A stretch of DNA of 64,000 nt. It comes from Spirosoma montaniterrae (GTDB lineage Bacteria; Bacteroidota; Bacteroidia; Cytophagales; Spirosomataceae). This document shows, one piece after another, positions 26,593 through 35,060 of this stretch (its first letter is position 1; every line of letters begins with the position of its first letter). The notes below the pieces were generated by a model, which did not search any database, was not told the origin of the DNA, and was given only the letters and a program-made list of their open reading frames with translations. The position numbers and the translations under genes are program-made. The stretch is taken from assembly GCF_001988955.1 (NCBI RefSeq), contig NZ_CP014263.1, positions 5,243,501-5,307,500 of the forward strand, given 5' to 3'.

Positions 26593-26763
26593 AAACAAAA
26601 GCCGGAAAGGTTTGTTCGGCCAGTGCGAATAAAGACCTGACGAGAGGTAGAAATTCACCTTTTAATTAGTACCTGTGTATAAATTACTAACGTAGTCAGG
26701 ATAGTTTATCAGTAGCAGGCAAATAAGTAGAAACCATACTATATATTGTCAAAGTGTGACAAA

Positions 26764-26817
26764 TAAAAAAGGCTAATCCATTCATTACGAGCGTTTTTGC
26801 TCTGAAACGGATTAGCC
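26764..26817 (-). terminator. Terminator downstream of tRNA-Thr
   Basis: Read on the minus strand, GGCTAATCC and GGATTAGCC (26809-26817 with 26771-26779) form a stem with an inner GAGC/GCTC helix, followed by six T residues. It lies just beyond the tRNA 3' end. Confidence 0.75.
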
Positions 26818-26832
26818 TGAATTCAAACGTTG

Positions 26833-26905
<73 letters not shown>

Positions 26906-26943
26906 TTTTAGCTGATTGCGGGTGCAAATATAGGCGTGTATCT

Positions 26944-26976
26944 GTAGAGACGCAACCCTTTGCGTCTCTTTTTTTG
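26944..26976 (+). terminator. GAGACGCAA-family hairpin acting as terminator-like element
   Basis: AGAGACGCAA (26946-26955) pairs perfectly with TTGCGTCTCT (26960-26969) around a 4-nt loop and runs into a T-tract. It is the same word set as the repeat patch at 1739-1920. It stands in the divergent gap between tRNA-Thr and the ABC-F gene, where neither gene needs a plus-strand terminator, so it may be simply an inserted repeat. Confidence 0.75.
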
Positions 26977-26996
26977 TCTGGTTTGCGTCTCATTTT

Positions 26997-27028
26997 TTGC
27001 GACACGCCCGGCATTTTCGGTAAATTTG
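26997..27028 (+). promoter_or_regulatory. Promoter of the ABC-F gene, predicting a leaderless mRNA
   Basis: TTG at 26997-26999 is followed after 21 nt by TAAATTTG at 27021-27028. The ATG lies only 4 nt further on, so transcription would begin at or within the start codon. Confidence 0.6.
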
Positions 27029-27032
27029 TAGC

Positions 27033-28460
27033 ATGATTTCCATTACCAACCTGTCGTACTACCTCGGTAGCCGGGCACTTTACGAAAACGCGTCGCTGCA
27101 TATCAAGCCGAATCAGAAAATCGGCCTTATCGGTCTCAACGGTACAGGGAAGTCGACCCTGCTGCGCATTATCAACGGCGAATACCAGCCCGATGGCGGC
27201 ACCATATCCAAAGCAGGCGATGTTACACTCGGCTTCCTCAATCAGGATTTGCTCTCCTATCAGACCGACGACTCGATTCTGAGCGTGGCCATGCAGGCAT
27301 TTGAGCGGCAAAATCAGTTGCAGAAGCAAATTGATGAGTTGCTCCACGAAATGGAAACTAACTACCGCGACGAGTTAGTCGATAAGTTAGGTAAGGTGCA
27401 GGAAGAATTTGACGCGCTCGATGGCTACACGGTACAGGCACGGGCCGAAGAAATTATGGAAGGGCTGGGTTTCAGCACCGAAGATCTGCAAAAGCCACTT
27501 CGGCAGTTTTCGGGCGGCTGGCGAATGCGTGTGATGCTCGCCAAACTGCTGCTGCAAAAACCAGCCCTGTTGATGCTCGATGAGCCGACCAACCACCTCG
27601 ATTTACCCTCGATTCAGTGGGTCGAAAAATACATTCAAACCTACGAAGGAGCCGTAATCGTGGTCTCGCACGACCGTGAGTTCTTAGATAATGTGATAGA
27701 TGTAACGGTTGAAGTGGCCAATGCCAAACTGAACTATTACGCCGGTAATTATTCATTTTATCTCGAAGAGAAAGCACTGCGAAATGAGATTCAGAAAGGA
27801 GCATACGAAAACCAGCAAGCCAAAATCAGGCAGACAGAGCGGTTTATCGAACGCTTCAAAGCTAAAGCTACTAAAGCTAAGCAAGCCCAAAGCCGGGTAA
27901 AACAACTGGCTCGCATGGAGCTGGTCGACGCTGTAATTGACGAATCGGCGCGGGTAAACTTTAAATTTCAGTTCTCGACTCAGCCGGGGCGGCATATCCT
28001 GCACCTCGACGATATCACAAAACACTACGGCCCCAAGCGTATTCTGACCCACGCCGACGTTCGGCTCGAACGGGGCGATAAGGTTGCGCTGATCGGAGCT
28101 AACGGACGGGGCAAATCCACGCTGCTACGGATTATTTCGGGTTCAGAGCCAGTCAACGACGGTAAGCGTGTATTGGGCCACAACGTATCGTTCAGTTTTT
28201 ACGCCCAGCACCAGTTAGAATCATTGAGCGTGGATGATACGCTCTTAGATGAGCTAAAACACGCTAACCCAACCAAAACCGAAGGCGAATTGCGGGGCGT
28301 ATTGGGCTGCTTTCTGTTCTCCAACGACGAAGTGTTCAAGAAAATTAAGGTGCTGTCGGGGGCGAAAAGTCGCGGGTGGCGTTGGCAAAGGTGCTGTTAT
28401 CGCAGGCCAATTTTCTACTGTTGGACGAACCGACCAACCACCTCGATATGCAGTCGGTAA
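27033..28460 (+). CDS. ABC-F family ATPase, N-terminal part (frameshifted)
   Basis: ABC-F proteins are soluble twin-ATPases that act on ribosomes. This frame holds the first ABC domain (GLIGLNGTGKSTLLRII Walker A, FSGGWRMRVMLAKLLLQKPALLMLDEPTNHLD), the linker helices rich in Lys and Gln, and the start of the second (ALIGANGRGKSTLLRII). It then breaks at the second signature motif, reading LSGAKSRGWRW instead of LSGGEKSRVALAK. One extra G in the run of five at 28358-28362 restores a single 660-residue frame ending at 29014. The family resembles Uup/EttA-like proteins; antibiotic protection cannot be judged. Confidence 0.85.
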   Translation: MISITNLSYYLGSRALYENASLHIKPNQKIGLIGLNGTGKSTLLRIINGEYQPDGGTISKAGDVTLGFLNQDLLSYQTDDSILSVAMQAFERQNQLQKQIDELLHEMETNYRDELVDKLGKVQEEFDALDGYTVQARAEEIMEGLGFSTEDLQKPLRQFSGGWRMRVMLAKLLLQKPALLMLDEPTNHLDLPSIQWVEKYIQTYEGAVIVVSHDREFLDNVIDVTVEVANAKLNYYAGNYSFYLEEKALRNEIQKGAYENQQAKIRQTERFIERFKAKATKAKQAQSRVKQLARMELVDAVIDESARVNFKFQFSTQPGRHILHLDDITKHYGPKRILTHADVRLERGDKVALIGANGRGKSTLLRIISGSEPVNDGKRVLGHNVSFSFYAQHQLESLSVDDTLLDELKHANPTKTEGELRGVLGCFLFSNDEVFKKIKVLSGAKSRGWRWQRCCYRRPIFYCWTNRPTTSICSR

Positions 28461-29014
28461 ATATATTGATTCAGGCTCTCGAACAGTATGAAGGCACGTA
28501 TGTAGTGGTCTCGCACGACCGCTATTTCGTGTCGCAGATTGCCAACAAAATCTGGTACATCGAAGACGAGCAAATCAAAGAGTACCCCGGCACGTATGAC
28601 GAATACGAATGGTGGCTGGAAGAAAAGAAATCGTCCCCTGTAGAGACCGGTACGCCGGAGCGGCAAGATGTTGCGTCTCCTTCGCGCCAGCAAAAAGCGC
28701 ACACCCAGACCAATGGTCAGTCAGAACACCGGTCGCCTAAAACCGCTACTGACGATGAGCGCAAAGAATGGCAACGGACACTAAAACGCTTAACGCAGCA
28801 AGTCGAAGAATCAGAAGGAAAGATTAGTCAACTGGAGGAGCGCAAAAAACGACTCGAAGCAGAACTGGCTGACCCTGCTACTTACGGCGACAGTAAACTG
28901 ATGCAGGCTAAAAACGATGAATATCATCGCGTAAAAGCCGAAATTAATCAGCTTCAGGACGTTTGGGAAGCGGCTATGCTCGAGGCAGAAGAACTGGAAA
29001 AGAAAATCGCCTGA
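28376..29014 (+). CDS. ABC-F family ATPase, C-terminal part (frameshifted)
   Basis: This frame continues the upstream ABC-F gene from the second signature motif: VALAKVLLSQANFLLLDEPTNHLDMQS, the switch His in VVVSHDRYF, a Pro/Ser/Gln-rich linker and a C-terminal coiled coil (residues about 125-210, LKRLTQQVEESEGKISQLEERKKRLEAEL), like the tail of Uup. Part of the linker, VETGTPERQDVASPS, is encoded by a copy of the GAGACGCAA repeat (28640-28679). The apparent start at 28376 is an artefact of the break; the gene starts at 27033. Confidence 0.8.
   Translation: MALAKVLLSQANFLLLDEPTNHLDMQSVNILIQALEQYEGTYVVVSHDRYFVSQIANKIWYIEDEQIKEYPGTYDEYEWWLEEKKSSPVETGTPERQDVASPSRQQKAHTQTNGQSEHRSPKTATDDERKEWQRTLKRLTQQVEESEGKISQLEERKKRLEAELADPATYGDSKLMQAKNDEYHRVKAEINQLQDVWEAAMLEAEELEKKIA
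28640..28679 (+). repeat. GAGACGCAA-family repeat inside the ABC-F coding sequence
   Basis: GTAGAGAC at 28640-28647 and GCAAGATGTTGCGTCTC at 28663-28679 together equal the 25-nt element at 1740-1764 base for base, separated here by a 15-nt insert. Fifteen is a multiple of three, so the reading frame is kept. It encodes part of the flexible linker before the coiled coil. Confidence 0.7.
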
Positions 29015-29027
29015 CGTTTTTTGAAGA

Positions 29028-29127
29028 GGAACACGGATTAAACGGATGACACAGATCACCACGGATTTCAACTTTTTTTCCAAAAGCAATCTGTGTTTAT
29101 CCGCTTCATCCGTTTAATCCGTGTTCC
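29028..29127. repeat. Inverted repeat between ABC-F and T9SS plug genes
   Basis: GGAACACGGATTAAACGGATG (29028-29048) pairs perfectly over 21 bp with 29107-29127, and ACACAGAT (29049-29056) pairs with ATCTGTGT (29089-29096) beyond a one-sided bulge. Words such as AACACGGA and CACAGAT are shared with the dyads at 37167 and 55743. It lies 13 nt after the ABC-F stop and 10 nt before the next ATG. Confidence 0.85.
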
Positions 29128-29137
29128 CTTTTCTATT

Positions 29138-30448
29138 ATGACAAAGCCACTGGCCTTCGCATTTTTCATTCTTCATCTTTCACTGCCACATGCCTTTGCT
29201 CAGTCGGTGCCGAACATCGACCGGATCTATGACCCGCAGGTGCAGACGGTACTGTTGTATCCGCTTATCAGCCAAAAGCCTGCCGACCGGGATGCCGGAT
29301 CGCCTACGCTCCTGTTGAATCCGCCTGTTGTGTCGCTCGATGAGCCGGTACCGCTCCAACTGGAATTCGATGATTTAACGGCTGACTACCGGTCATTTCG
29401 GGCAAAATTAGTGCATTGTGATGCCAACTGGCAGAAATCGGTACTGAACGATATTGAGTATACGTTTGAATATAACGACAACCCGATTACCGACTATGCC
29501 GTGTCGGTCAATGCCAAGGTTCCGTACTACCATTACCGCTTCACACTGCCGCGTGTCAAACTACCCGGCAACTATCTGTTAGTGGTGTATGATGAGCGAA
29601 ATCCGCGCAATACAATTCTTACGCGCCGGTTTAGTACCTACCAGAACCGGCTGACGGTGGCTGCCGCCGTTCGTTTCTCGACCGACCCGGCCCGGCAGTT
29701 CACCGACCAGCAAATCGACCTCAACATCGACTACAAAGGCTATCAGGTACTTTCGCCACAAGACGACTTTCGGGTAGTCATTCGTCAGAACTACCGCGAC
29801 GACCGGATTCTTACCAACCTGCGTCCGACCAACGTGCGGGCTTTCGATCAGGTGCTGGAATATCGGGTGGTCGACCTGAGCAATACCATACCGGGGGGTA
29901 ATGAGTTCCGGTTTTTCGACATTCGTACAGTGGTTTCGCGTGGCAATTTTATTGAGCGCATCAACCGCCCTGCCGACCGTAACATAGCGTATGTGCAGGC
30001 CGACGTGCCGCGCAGTCAGGGCGCATACATTCAGAGCGATGACTTTAACGGCCAATACATCATCGACAATCGCGAAACGGGCAACGGAGCCACCGGGGCC
30101 GATTACATCGAGACCGTGTTTACGCTGCGTACCCCCGAAATTCCGGGGGTGAGCCTGTTCGTAAATGGTGCGTTCAATCTGTGGCAGCTAAACGACCGTA
30201 ACCGTATGACGTTCGACGCCGGAGAAGGCACGTATCGGGCGGCTATTTTGCTGAAACAGGGCGTGTATAACTACAATTACGTAGTGCAGACTAGCGGTTC
30301 GCAGCCCCGTATCGATGAAATGTACATTGAAGGCAGCTATTCGGCTACGGAGAATGAGTACGAAGTGTTTGTTTATCATCGCCCGCCAGCCGCCCGCGCC
30401 GATCAGTTGGTGGGCTACCGGCGTATTGGCGTAAACCGACGAAAATGA
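29138..30448 (+). CDS. Type IX secretion system plug protein (DUF5103 family)
   Basis: The 436-residue product has a signal peptide (MTKPLAFAFFILHLSLPHAFAQ) and the all-beta architecture of the T9SS plug/DUF5103 family: VVSLDEPVPLQLEFDDLTADYRSFRAKLVHCDANW, then YNDNPITDYAVSVN, GNYLLVVYDERNP and a C-terminal module with GVSLFVNGAFNLWQ. The plug closes the periplasm-facing side of the large SprA translocon when idle. The frame continues upstream to 29093, but that part is the inverted-repeat arm, so I use the ATG at 29138. A T9SS cargo gene lies nearby at 32496. Confidence 0.8.
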   Translation: MTKPLAFAFFILHLSLPHAFAQSVPNIDRIYDPQVQTVLLYPLISQKPADRDAGSPTLLLNPPVVSLDEPVPLQLEFDDLTADYRSFRAKLVHCDANWQKSVLNDIEYTFEYNDNPITDYAVSVNAKVPYYHYRFTLPRVKLPGNYLLVVYDERNPRNTILTRRFSTYQNRLTVAAAVRFSTDPARQFTDQQIDLNIDYKGYQVLSPQDDFRVVIRQNYRDDRILTNLRPTNVRAFDQVLEYRVVDLSNTIPGGNEFRFFDIRTVVSRGNFIERINRPADRNIAYVQADVPRSQGAYIQSDDFNGQYIIDNRETGNGATGADYIETVFTLRTPEIPGVSLFVNGAFNLWQLNDRNRMTFDAGEGTYRAAILLKQGVYNYNYVVQTSGSQPRIDEMYIEGSYSATENEYEVFVYHRPPAARADQLVGYRRIGVNRRK

Positions 30449-30460
30449 ATAACCCGGCGT

Positions 30461-30490
30461 AACAGGTAATCAGCTCACCTGTTTTCTTTC
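30461..30490 (+). terminator. Terminator after the T9SS plug gene
   Basis: AACAGGT pairs with ACCTGTT around a 9-nt loop and is followed by TTCTTT. A -7-like TACCTTTA (30492-30499) for accD comes right after it. Confidence 0.6.
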
Positions 30491-30559
30491 GTACCTTTAC
30501 GCCCCAATTAACCCACAGTTACTTACTGATAGTTGGTAGCTGTTAACTGTTGCCCGAAA

Positions 30560-31402
30560 ATGTCCTGGTTTGTCCGAAAAGATAAGGGAATTCAGACCCC
30601 GACCGAAATGAAACGGGAAGCCCCCGACGGTCTGTGGTATCAGTGTCCGAACTGCAAAAAAGCCATGCACACGCGCGAACACAAGCTGAATGCCTACACG
30701 TGCGTACATTGCAATTATCACGAAAAAATAGGTTCCGAAGCCTACTTTTCCATCCTCTTTGATAACAACACATTTACCGAACTCGACGCAAACATGATGT
30801 CGGCAGACCCACTCAATTTTACCGATACAAAATCGTATCCGGGGCGGGTAAAAGCGACCATGATGAAAACCGGCCTGAAAGATGCCGTTCGGACAGCCTA
30901 CGGGCCAATGAATGATCAGATTGTGACGGTTGCCTGTATGGACTTTAGCTTCATCGGTGGCTCTATGGGGTCGGTAGTCGGCGAGAAAATTGCACGGGCC
31001 ATCGATCATGCAATTGCCAGCCGAACGCCGTTTCTGATGATTTCGCGGTCGGGCGGGGCGCGTATGATGGAAGCCGGTTATTCGCTGATGCAAATGGCGA
31101 AAACGTCGGCCAAACTCGCGTTGCTGTCTCAAGCCAGACTACCTTACGTTTCGCTGCTGACCGACCCGACCACGGGGGGCGTTACGGCCTCGTATGCGAT
31201 GCTGGGCGATTTCAATATTGCCGAACCGGGCGCGCTCATTGGCTTTGCCGGGCCGCGCGTGATCCGCGAAACCATTGGCAAAGATTTGCCAAAAGGCTTT
31301 CAGGAAGCCGAATTTGTACTCGAACATGGCTTTCTGGACTTCATCGTCGACCGGAAAGATTTAAAAGATAAACTGTCGAGTTTATTTGGGATGTTGGAAT
31401 AG
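30560..31402 (+). CDS. accD: Acetyl-CoA carboxylase, carboxyltransferase beta subunit
   Basis: AccD with AccA moves the carboxyl group from biotin to acetyl-CoA, forming malonyl-CoA for fatty-acid synthesis. The product (280 residues from the ATG at 30560) starts [10 protein letters not shown], has the zinc ribbon CPNCKK...CVHCNY and the crotonase-like core with [38 protein letters not shown] and [13 protein letters not shown]. accA is not in the window. Confidence 0.95.
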   Translation: MSWFVRKDKGIQTPTEMKREAPDGLWYQCPNCKKAMHTREHKLNAYTCVHCNYHEKIGSEAYFSILFDNNTFTELDANMMSADPLNFTDTKSYPGRVKATMMKTGLKDAVRTAYGPMNDQIVTVACMDFSFIGGSMGSVVGEKIARAIDHAIASRTPFLMISRSGGARMMEAGYSLMQMAKTSAKLALLSQARLPYVSLLTDPTTGGVTASYAMLGDFNIAEPGALIGFAGPRVIRETIGKDLPKGFQEAEFVLEHGFLDFIVDRKDLKDKLSSLFGMLE

Positions 31403-31410
31403 TGATAAAC

Positions 31411-31499
31411 GATGAGTGATGAGTGATAAGTGATGAGTGGCTGATGTATGCGTATTTTACTGGCGTCAGCCACTCATCACTTATCACTCATCACTCATC
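31411..31499. repeat. 34-bp perfect inverted repeat between accD and radical SAM gene
   Basis: Arms 31411-31444 and 31466-31499 are perfectly complementary over 34 bp with a 21-nt loop. The arms are made of GATGAGT, GATAAGT and similar 7-nt words. The right arm ends 9 nt before the ATG at 31509. A sister copy occurs at 60404-60483. Confidence 0.92.
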
Positions 31500-31508
31500 A
31501 CTAAAAAA

Positions 31509-32486
31509 ATGCGCCTTGTTCGTAGCCCGGTTTTGTGTAATTACTACGTCACGTATCGCTGCAACGCAACCTGCGGCTTTTGCGATATCTGGGAGCGTCC
31601 GTCGCCCTACGTTACGCTCGACAATGCCCGTGCTAACCTGCGCGACCTTCGGCGGCTGGGAGTGCGGGTTATTGATTTTACCGGGGGCGAACCATTGCTA
31701 CACCGACAGTTGCCCGAACTGCTTGAGGAGGCCAAACGGCTTGGTTTCATTACCACCGTTACGACCAACGCGCTGCTGTATCCCAAACAGGCCGAACGCC
31801 TGCGCGGACTGGTCGACATGCTCCATTTTTCGCTCGATTCGCCCGTGGCCGAAGAACACGACCGCAGCCGGGGCGTTCGCTGTTTCGATAAGGTGATGGA
31901 GTCTATTCAAATAGCCCGGCAACTCGGCGAACGCCCTGACATTCTGTTCACGGTTTTCGAGCATAACGTGCAGCAGATCAGGGATATGTATGATACTATC
32001 TGCCGCCCAAACAAGCTGGTATTGATTCTGAACCCGGTTTTTGAGTATAACGGCGTTGATACAGGCGGTGCGCTCTCAACCGACGCGCTGCAACAATTAA
32101 CCAACTGGGGCAGGCAACCCGGTGTGTACCTGAACGACGCGTTTGTGCAACTCCGGCGCGACGGCGGCAACCACGTCGACAAACCCGTGTGCCGGGCGGG
32201 TAGTACCACGATTGTGATCTCGCCCGAAAACAAGCTCGTGTTGCCCTGTTACCACCTTGGTTTGAAAGATTTCTCGATTAATGACGATCTGTATACGCTC
32301 TATCGCTCGGAAGAGGTGCAGAAGATGGTGGCTTTAGAAGGTCGCTTACCCGCCTGCGAAGGCTGCGCCATCAACTGCTACATGCAGCCATCTTTTGCCG
32401 TTGACGTAAACCGGTATTTCTGGAAAGCGTTGCCGAGTACCCTGAAATACAATTGGATGAAAGGCACCTGGAAGCAGTTGTTTTAG
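31509..32486 (+). CDS. Radical SAM protein with C-terminal Cys cluster
   Basis: The 325-residue enzyme has the radical SAM 4Fe-4S motif CNATCGFC near residue 18, then the GGEPLL glycine motif and HFSLDSP, so it cleaves S-adenosylmethionine to make a radical. A C-terminal set of cysteines (VCRAGST, LPCYHLG, CEGCAINCYM) resembles the auxiliary cluster of SPASM/Twitch proteins, which often modify peptides or complex substrates. No precursor peptide is seen beside it. The ATG at 31509 lies right after the inverted repeat; the upstream frame only translates that repeat. It converges with the T9SS cargo gene with a 9-nt gap. Confidence 0.85.
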   Translation: MRLVRSPVLCNYYVTYRCNATCGFCDIWERPSPYVTLDNARANLRDLRRLGVRVIDFTGGEPLLHRQLPELLEEAKRLGFITTVTTNALLYPKQAERLRGLVDMLHFSLDSPVAEEHDRSRGVRCFDKVMESIQIARQLGERPDILFTVFEHNVQQIRDMYDTICRPNKLVLILNPVFEYNGVDTGGALSTDALQQLTNWGRQPGVYLNDAFVQLRRDGGNHVDKPVCRAGSTTIVISPENKLVLPCYHLGLKDFSINDDLYTLYRSEEVQKMVALEGRLPACEGCAINCYMQPSFAVDVNRYFWKALPSTLKYNWMKGTWKQLF

Positions 32487-32495
32487 GGCTTGGTT

Positions 32496-33593
32496 TCAAT
32501 GCTCAACCAAAACTTTCCGCGTCAGAATTTGCCCGTCTACATCGGCGCGAAGTATATACATGCCTGATTGTAAATAGCTTGTATTCAGGGCTTTTTCATA
32601 AGCGCGTGTAGCTCGTGTCGGCTCTGCCGTTTGTAGTACCCGCCCGTTTGCATCGGTCAAAGTCAGGTGGACCAGCGCAGGTACAGGGGATAGCAGTTCT
32701 ACCTGTAACGTGCCATCGGCTGGCGATGGGTATGCCTGTAGTAATGGGCCGTTATCGCGCCACGCTTCGGTTGTCGTTATCAATCCGATGGTTTGCGCAG
32801 GTTCGTAAGGCGGAATCGTTCCGGGCGTGCCAGGCTGATCGACCACAACAACGCTGATTTCCTGTATGGTCTGGCTGATTAGTGCCCCACGCCGATATTC
32901 CAACACCATAATAGCGACATTATAACGCCCTTCCTGTGTAGGAGCGTCCCAAACCAGATCACCTGTGCGGCTGTTGATTGTGAACGCACCCCGGCGAGCT
33001 ACAGCGTTGGGATACTGATAGCCGTCGGCATCGCCCGGCTGACACGGAACATTGGCCAGACTCACGAGCGGCCATGCCAGCCGATACGCCAAACTATCGC
33101 CCTCAGCGTCAGTAGCTTTCAGGGGTACAATCGCTAATTGGTTTGTTTTCAACACAAGGCTGACCCACGGAAAAGATAGGGCTGGCGTTTGTCCCATACC
33201 GGCCAGAAACGTTGTCGACAGACCGAAGGGTTGATTGGGGCCACCGTTATTCCGCGCTGGGGTGCGATTAGGCACAAACGTCGTGACCCGGTATGTAGCC
33301 GGGCCGGGGTAGGTGTGTACAACTCGATAGACGTTACTACTATACTGCCGGTCATCGGTAATGACTCGGGCCACCCGAGCAACGGATTGAGTTACACCAT
33401 CGCCGAAGCAAATCGATACGTTATCGTCGGCACCCGATGCCACCTGCCCGCCTATTTCGTACATATATAGGGTGACAGTGATCTCGTACTGCAAGCCACT
33501 GATGGGTTTCGTCTGAATATAGCCGCCAATCAGGTGCGTTGCCTCGGCAATGCGAACAAGCAGAAGCAGGCTGAGAAGTGTAAGCGTTTTCAT
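32496..33593 (-). CDS. Secreted protein with T9SS type A sorting domain
   Basis: The 365-residue product has a signal peptide and begins its mature part with THLIGGYIQTKPISG, an opening seen in many large surface or gliding-associated Bacteroidota proteins. The middle is beta-rich and Ig-like with VVHTYPGPATYRVTT and TIQEISVVVVD. The last 80 residues form a T9SS sorting domain: LLQAYPSPADGTLQVEL, LTLTDANGRVL and the ending GMYILRADVDGQILTRKVLVEH. So it is probably exported through the T9SS and attached to or released from the cell surface. Function is otherwise unknown. The ATG at 33593 is two codons inside a GTG. Confidence 0.8.
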   Translation of the reverse strand: MKTLTLLSLLLLVRIAEATHLIGGYIQTKPISGLQYEITVTLYMYEIGGQVASGADDNVSICFGDGVTQSVARVARVITDDRQYSSNVYRVVHTYPGPATYRVTTFVPNRTPARNNGGPNQPFGLSTTFLAGMGQTPALSFPWVSLVLKTNQLAIVPLKATDAEGDSLAYRLAWPLVSLANVPCQPGDADGYQYPNAVARRGAFTINSRTGDLVWDAPTQEGRYNVAIMVLEYRRGALISQTIQEISVVVVDQPGTPGTIPPYEPAQTIGLITTTEAWRDNGPLLQAYPSPADGTLQVELLSPVPALVHLTLTDANGRVLQTAEPTRATRAYEKALNTSYLQSGMYILRADVDGQILTRKVLVEH

Positions 33594-33689
33594 AAACACG
33601 AGCAGGAAAGAGTTGGATTTATCAGAATAACTTCGCCTATATAGACTATCATGTATTGGCCTGTCAACATTTCGTAAGCGGTAATTTTA

Positions 33690-33697
33690 TACCTTTC
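33690..33697 (+). promoter_or_regulatory. -7-like box four bases before a start codon
   Basis: TACCTTTC matches TAnnTTTG at all fixed positions but the last and lies 4 nt before the ATG at 33702. No TTG at the proper distance. The same 4-nt spacing recurs at 27021 and 57892. Confidence 0.35.
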
Positions 33698-33701
33698 CAC
33701 T

Positions 33702-34520
33702 ATGTTATACACTGCTCAACAAACCGCCCAACTGCCACCCAATGGGTTCCGGTATCTGCGAACATCGCTCAATAACAATGTGTTGACAATCACGCTGAAC
33801 CGGCCTGAAAAAAAGAATGCGTTACACCCGCCTATGCTGGCCGAACTGGCCTTTGCTCTGGCGTATGCTCACCATACGGCCACGGTTTGGCTGGTAGTGC
33901 TGGCGGCTGCGGGCGATACGTTCTGTGCTGGCATGGACCTGCGGGCTTTGGCGGAAGGGGAGACCGAAGCATCGACCGTACCCGAACCGGCTGGCCCGGT
34001 TCGGCTGGGTGAGTTGATGGCGGGTCTGCACAAACCCTGTCTGGCGCGGGTGCAGGGACCTGTGTATGCGGGCGGTTTTCTGCTGGTCGGTGGGAGTACC
34101 TATGTTTTGGCGGCTGAAAACGCTACGTTTAGTTTGCCTGAAGTGAAGCGTGGGCTATTTCCGTTTCAGGTGCTGGCTGTGTTGATCGACATCATGCCCG
34201 TTCGTCAGGCTCTCGATCTATGCTTGCGTGCCCGAACGCTCAGTGCCGCTCAAGCGCAGGACATTGGCTTGGCTACGCATTTGGTTCCTGCCGACGAATT
34301 AGATGATGCCGTCTACAACTTAGCTAACGAGTTGAAACAGTTTTCACCAACGGCCCTGCACTATGGACTTCGAGCCGCACATACACTAAAAAGCCTGCCA
34401 TCCAACGAACAGCAGGCGTATTTGTACGAACAATTTCAGCAACTTCAGCAAACCCCCGACGCCAAAGAAGGGATGGCCGCATTTCTGGAGAAACGCAGGC
34501 CGGAATGGGGGAAGAGTTAA
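33702..34520 (+). CDS. Enoyl-CoA hydratase/isomerase (crotonase) family protein
   Basis: The 272-residue product has the crotonase fold: LTITLNRPEKKNALHPPML at the N-terminus, FCAGMDLRAL (first oxyanion-hole strand), and PCLARVQGPVYAGGFLLVGGS in the second. One of the usual catalytic acids seems shifted, since the helix after the second oxyanion segment reads YAGGFLL rather than xGGGxEL, so the exact reaction is uncertain. Polyketide, fatty-acid and carnitine pathways all use such enzymes. It is alone between the T9SS cargo gene and a convergent NTF2-like gene. Confidence 0.75.
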   Translation: MLYTAQQTAQLPPNGFRYLRTSLNNNVLTITLNRPEKKNALHPPMLAELAFALAYAHHTATVWLVVLAAAGDTFCAGMDLRALAEGETEASTVPEPAGPVRLGELMAGLHKPCLARVQGPVYAGGFLLVGGSTYVLAAENATFSLPEVKRGLFPFQVLAVLIDIMPVRQALDLCLRARTLSAAQAQDIGLATHLVPADELDDAVYNLANELKQFSPTALHYGLRAAHTLKSLPSNEQQAYLYEQFQQLQQTPDAKEGMAAFLEKRRPEWGKS

Positions 34521-34582
34521 AAGTGAAAAATGAAAAGTTGACGCTATCCAAGCACATTCTTCACGGTTTAGTTTTTACCTTA

Positions 34583-35017
34583 TCACTGGCACTTTCGCCG
34601 GGTGTCGATAATGGTCTGAATTTTCCAGACTTCGCCCACGCGTACCAGCGTGAAGGCATTGGCTCCGCAGTGGTGTTGTTCCCCGTTGTAGTAGAACTGA
34701 TACGGAGTAAACGCCGTGGCTAAGTCGCCGTCAATATGCACCATGTAGTCGCCCAGCCGCTCGTCCAGCGCACCAGCTTTCGCCTTACCAACCGACGCGA
34801 CGAAGCCCGCAATAGGATCATCCTTTACCGACACGTCGCCCGCTTTGTTTAGCACTGTTTGCAGCCGGGCGTTGGGCAGAAACAGCGGCTTCAATGTCGT
34901 TGAATCGGCGCGTTTCATTCCCTCAAACAGCGACGAAATCGTTTTACGGACCGCTGCTTCGTCAGGATTCTGAGCAAAGGCGGGGGCAGTCAGGAGAAGC
35001 AGGCAAAGAAATTTCAT
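34583..35017 (-). CDS. Secreted NTF2-like protein
   Basis: A 144-residue exported protein: signal peptide MKFLCLLLLTAPAFAQ, then a domain with the SnoaL/NTF2 pattern (EAAVRKTISSLFEGMKRADSTTLKPLFLPNARL in helices, DYMVHIDGDLATAFTPYQFYYNG and the closing strand AFTLVRVGEVWKIQTIIDTRRK). Such folds bind small molecules or act as enzymes; no catalytic residues can be assigned here. The tail ends in Cys-Gln. Confidence 0.7.
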   Translation of the reverse strand: MKFLCLLLLTAPAFAQNPDEAAVRKTISSLFEGMKRADSTTLKPLFLPNARLQTVLNKAGDVSVKDDPIAGFVASVGKAKAGALDERLGDYMVHIDGDLATAFTPYQFYYNGEQHHCGANAFTLVRVGEVWKIQTIIDTRRKCQ

Positions 35018-35060
35018 CGCAAGTTTTTTTTAAGGGGAACACGGAGAACCAGGCTGCCTG

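Noticed and set aside
29093..29137. N-terminal extension of the T9SS plug protein (MFIRFIRLIRV...)
   Set aside because: These codons are the right arm of an inverted repeat; the signal peptide starts naturally at the ATG 29138.
31437..31508. N-terminal extension of the radical SAM protein
   Set aside because: It translates the loop and right arm of the dyad; the conserved start region begins at 31509.
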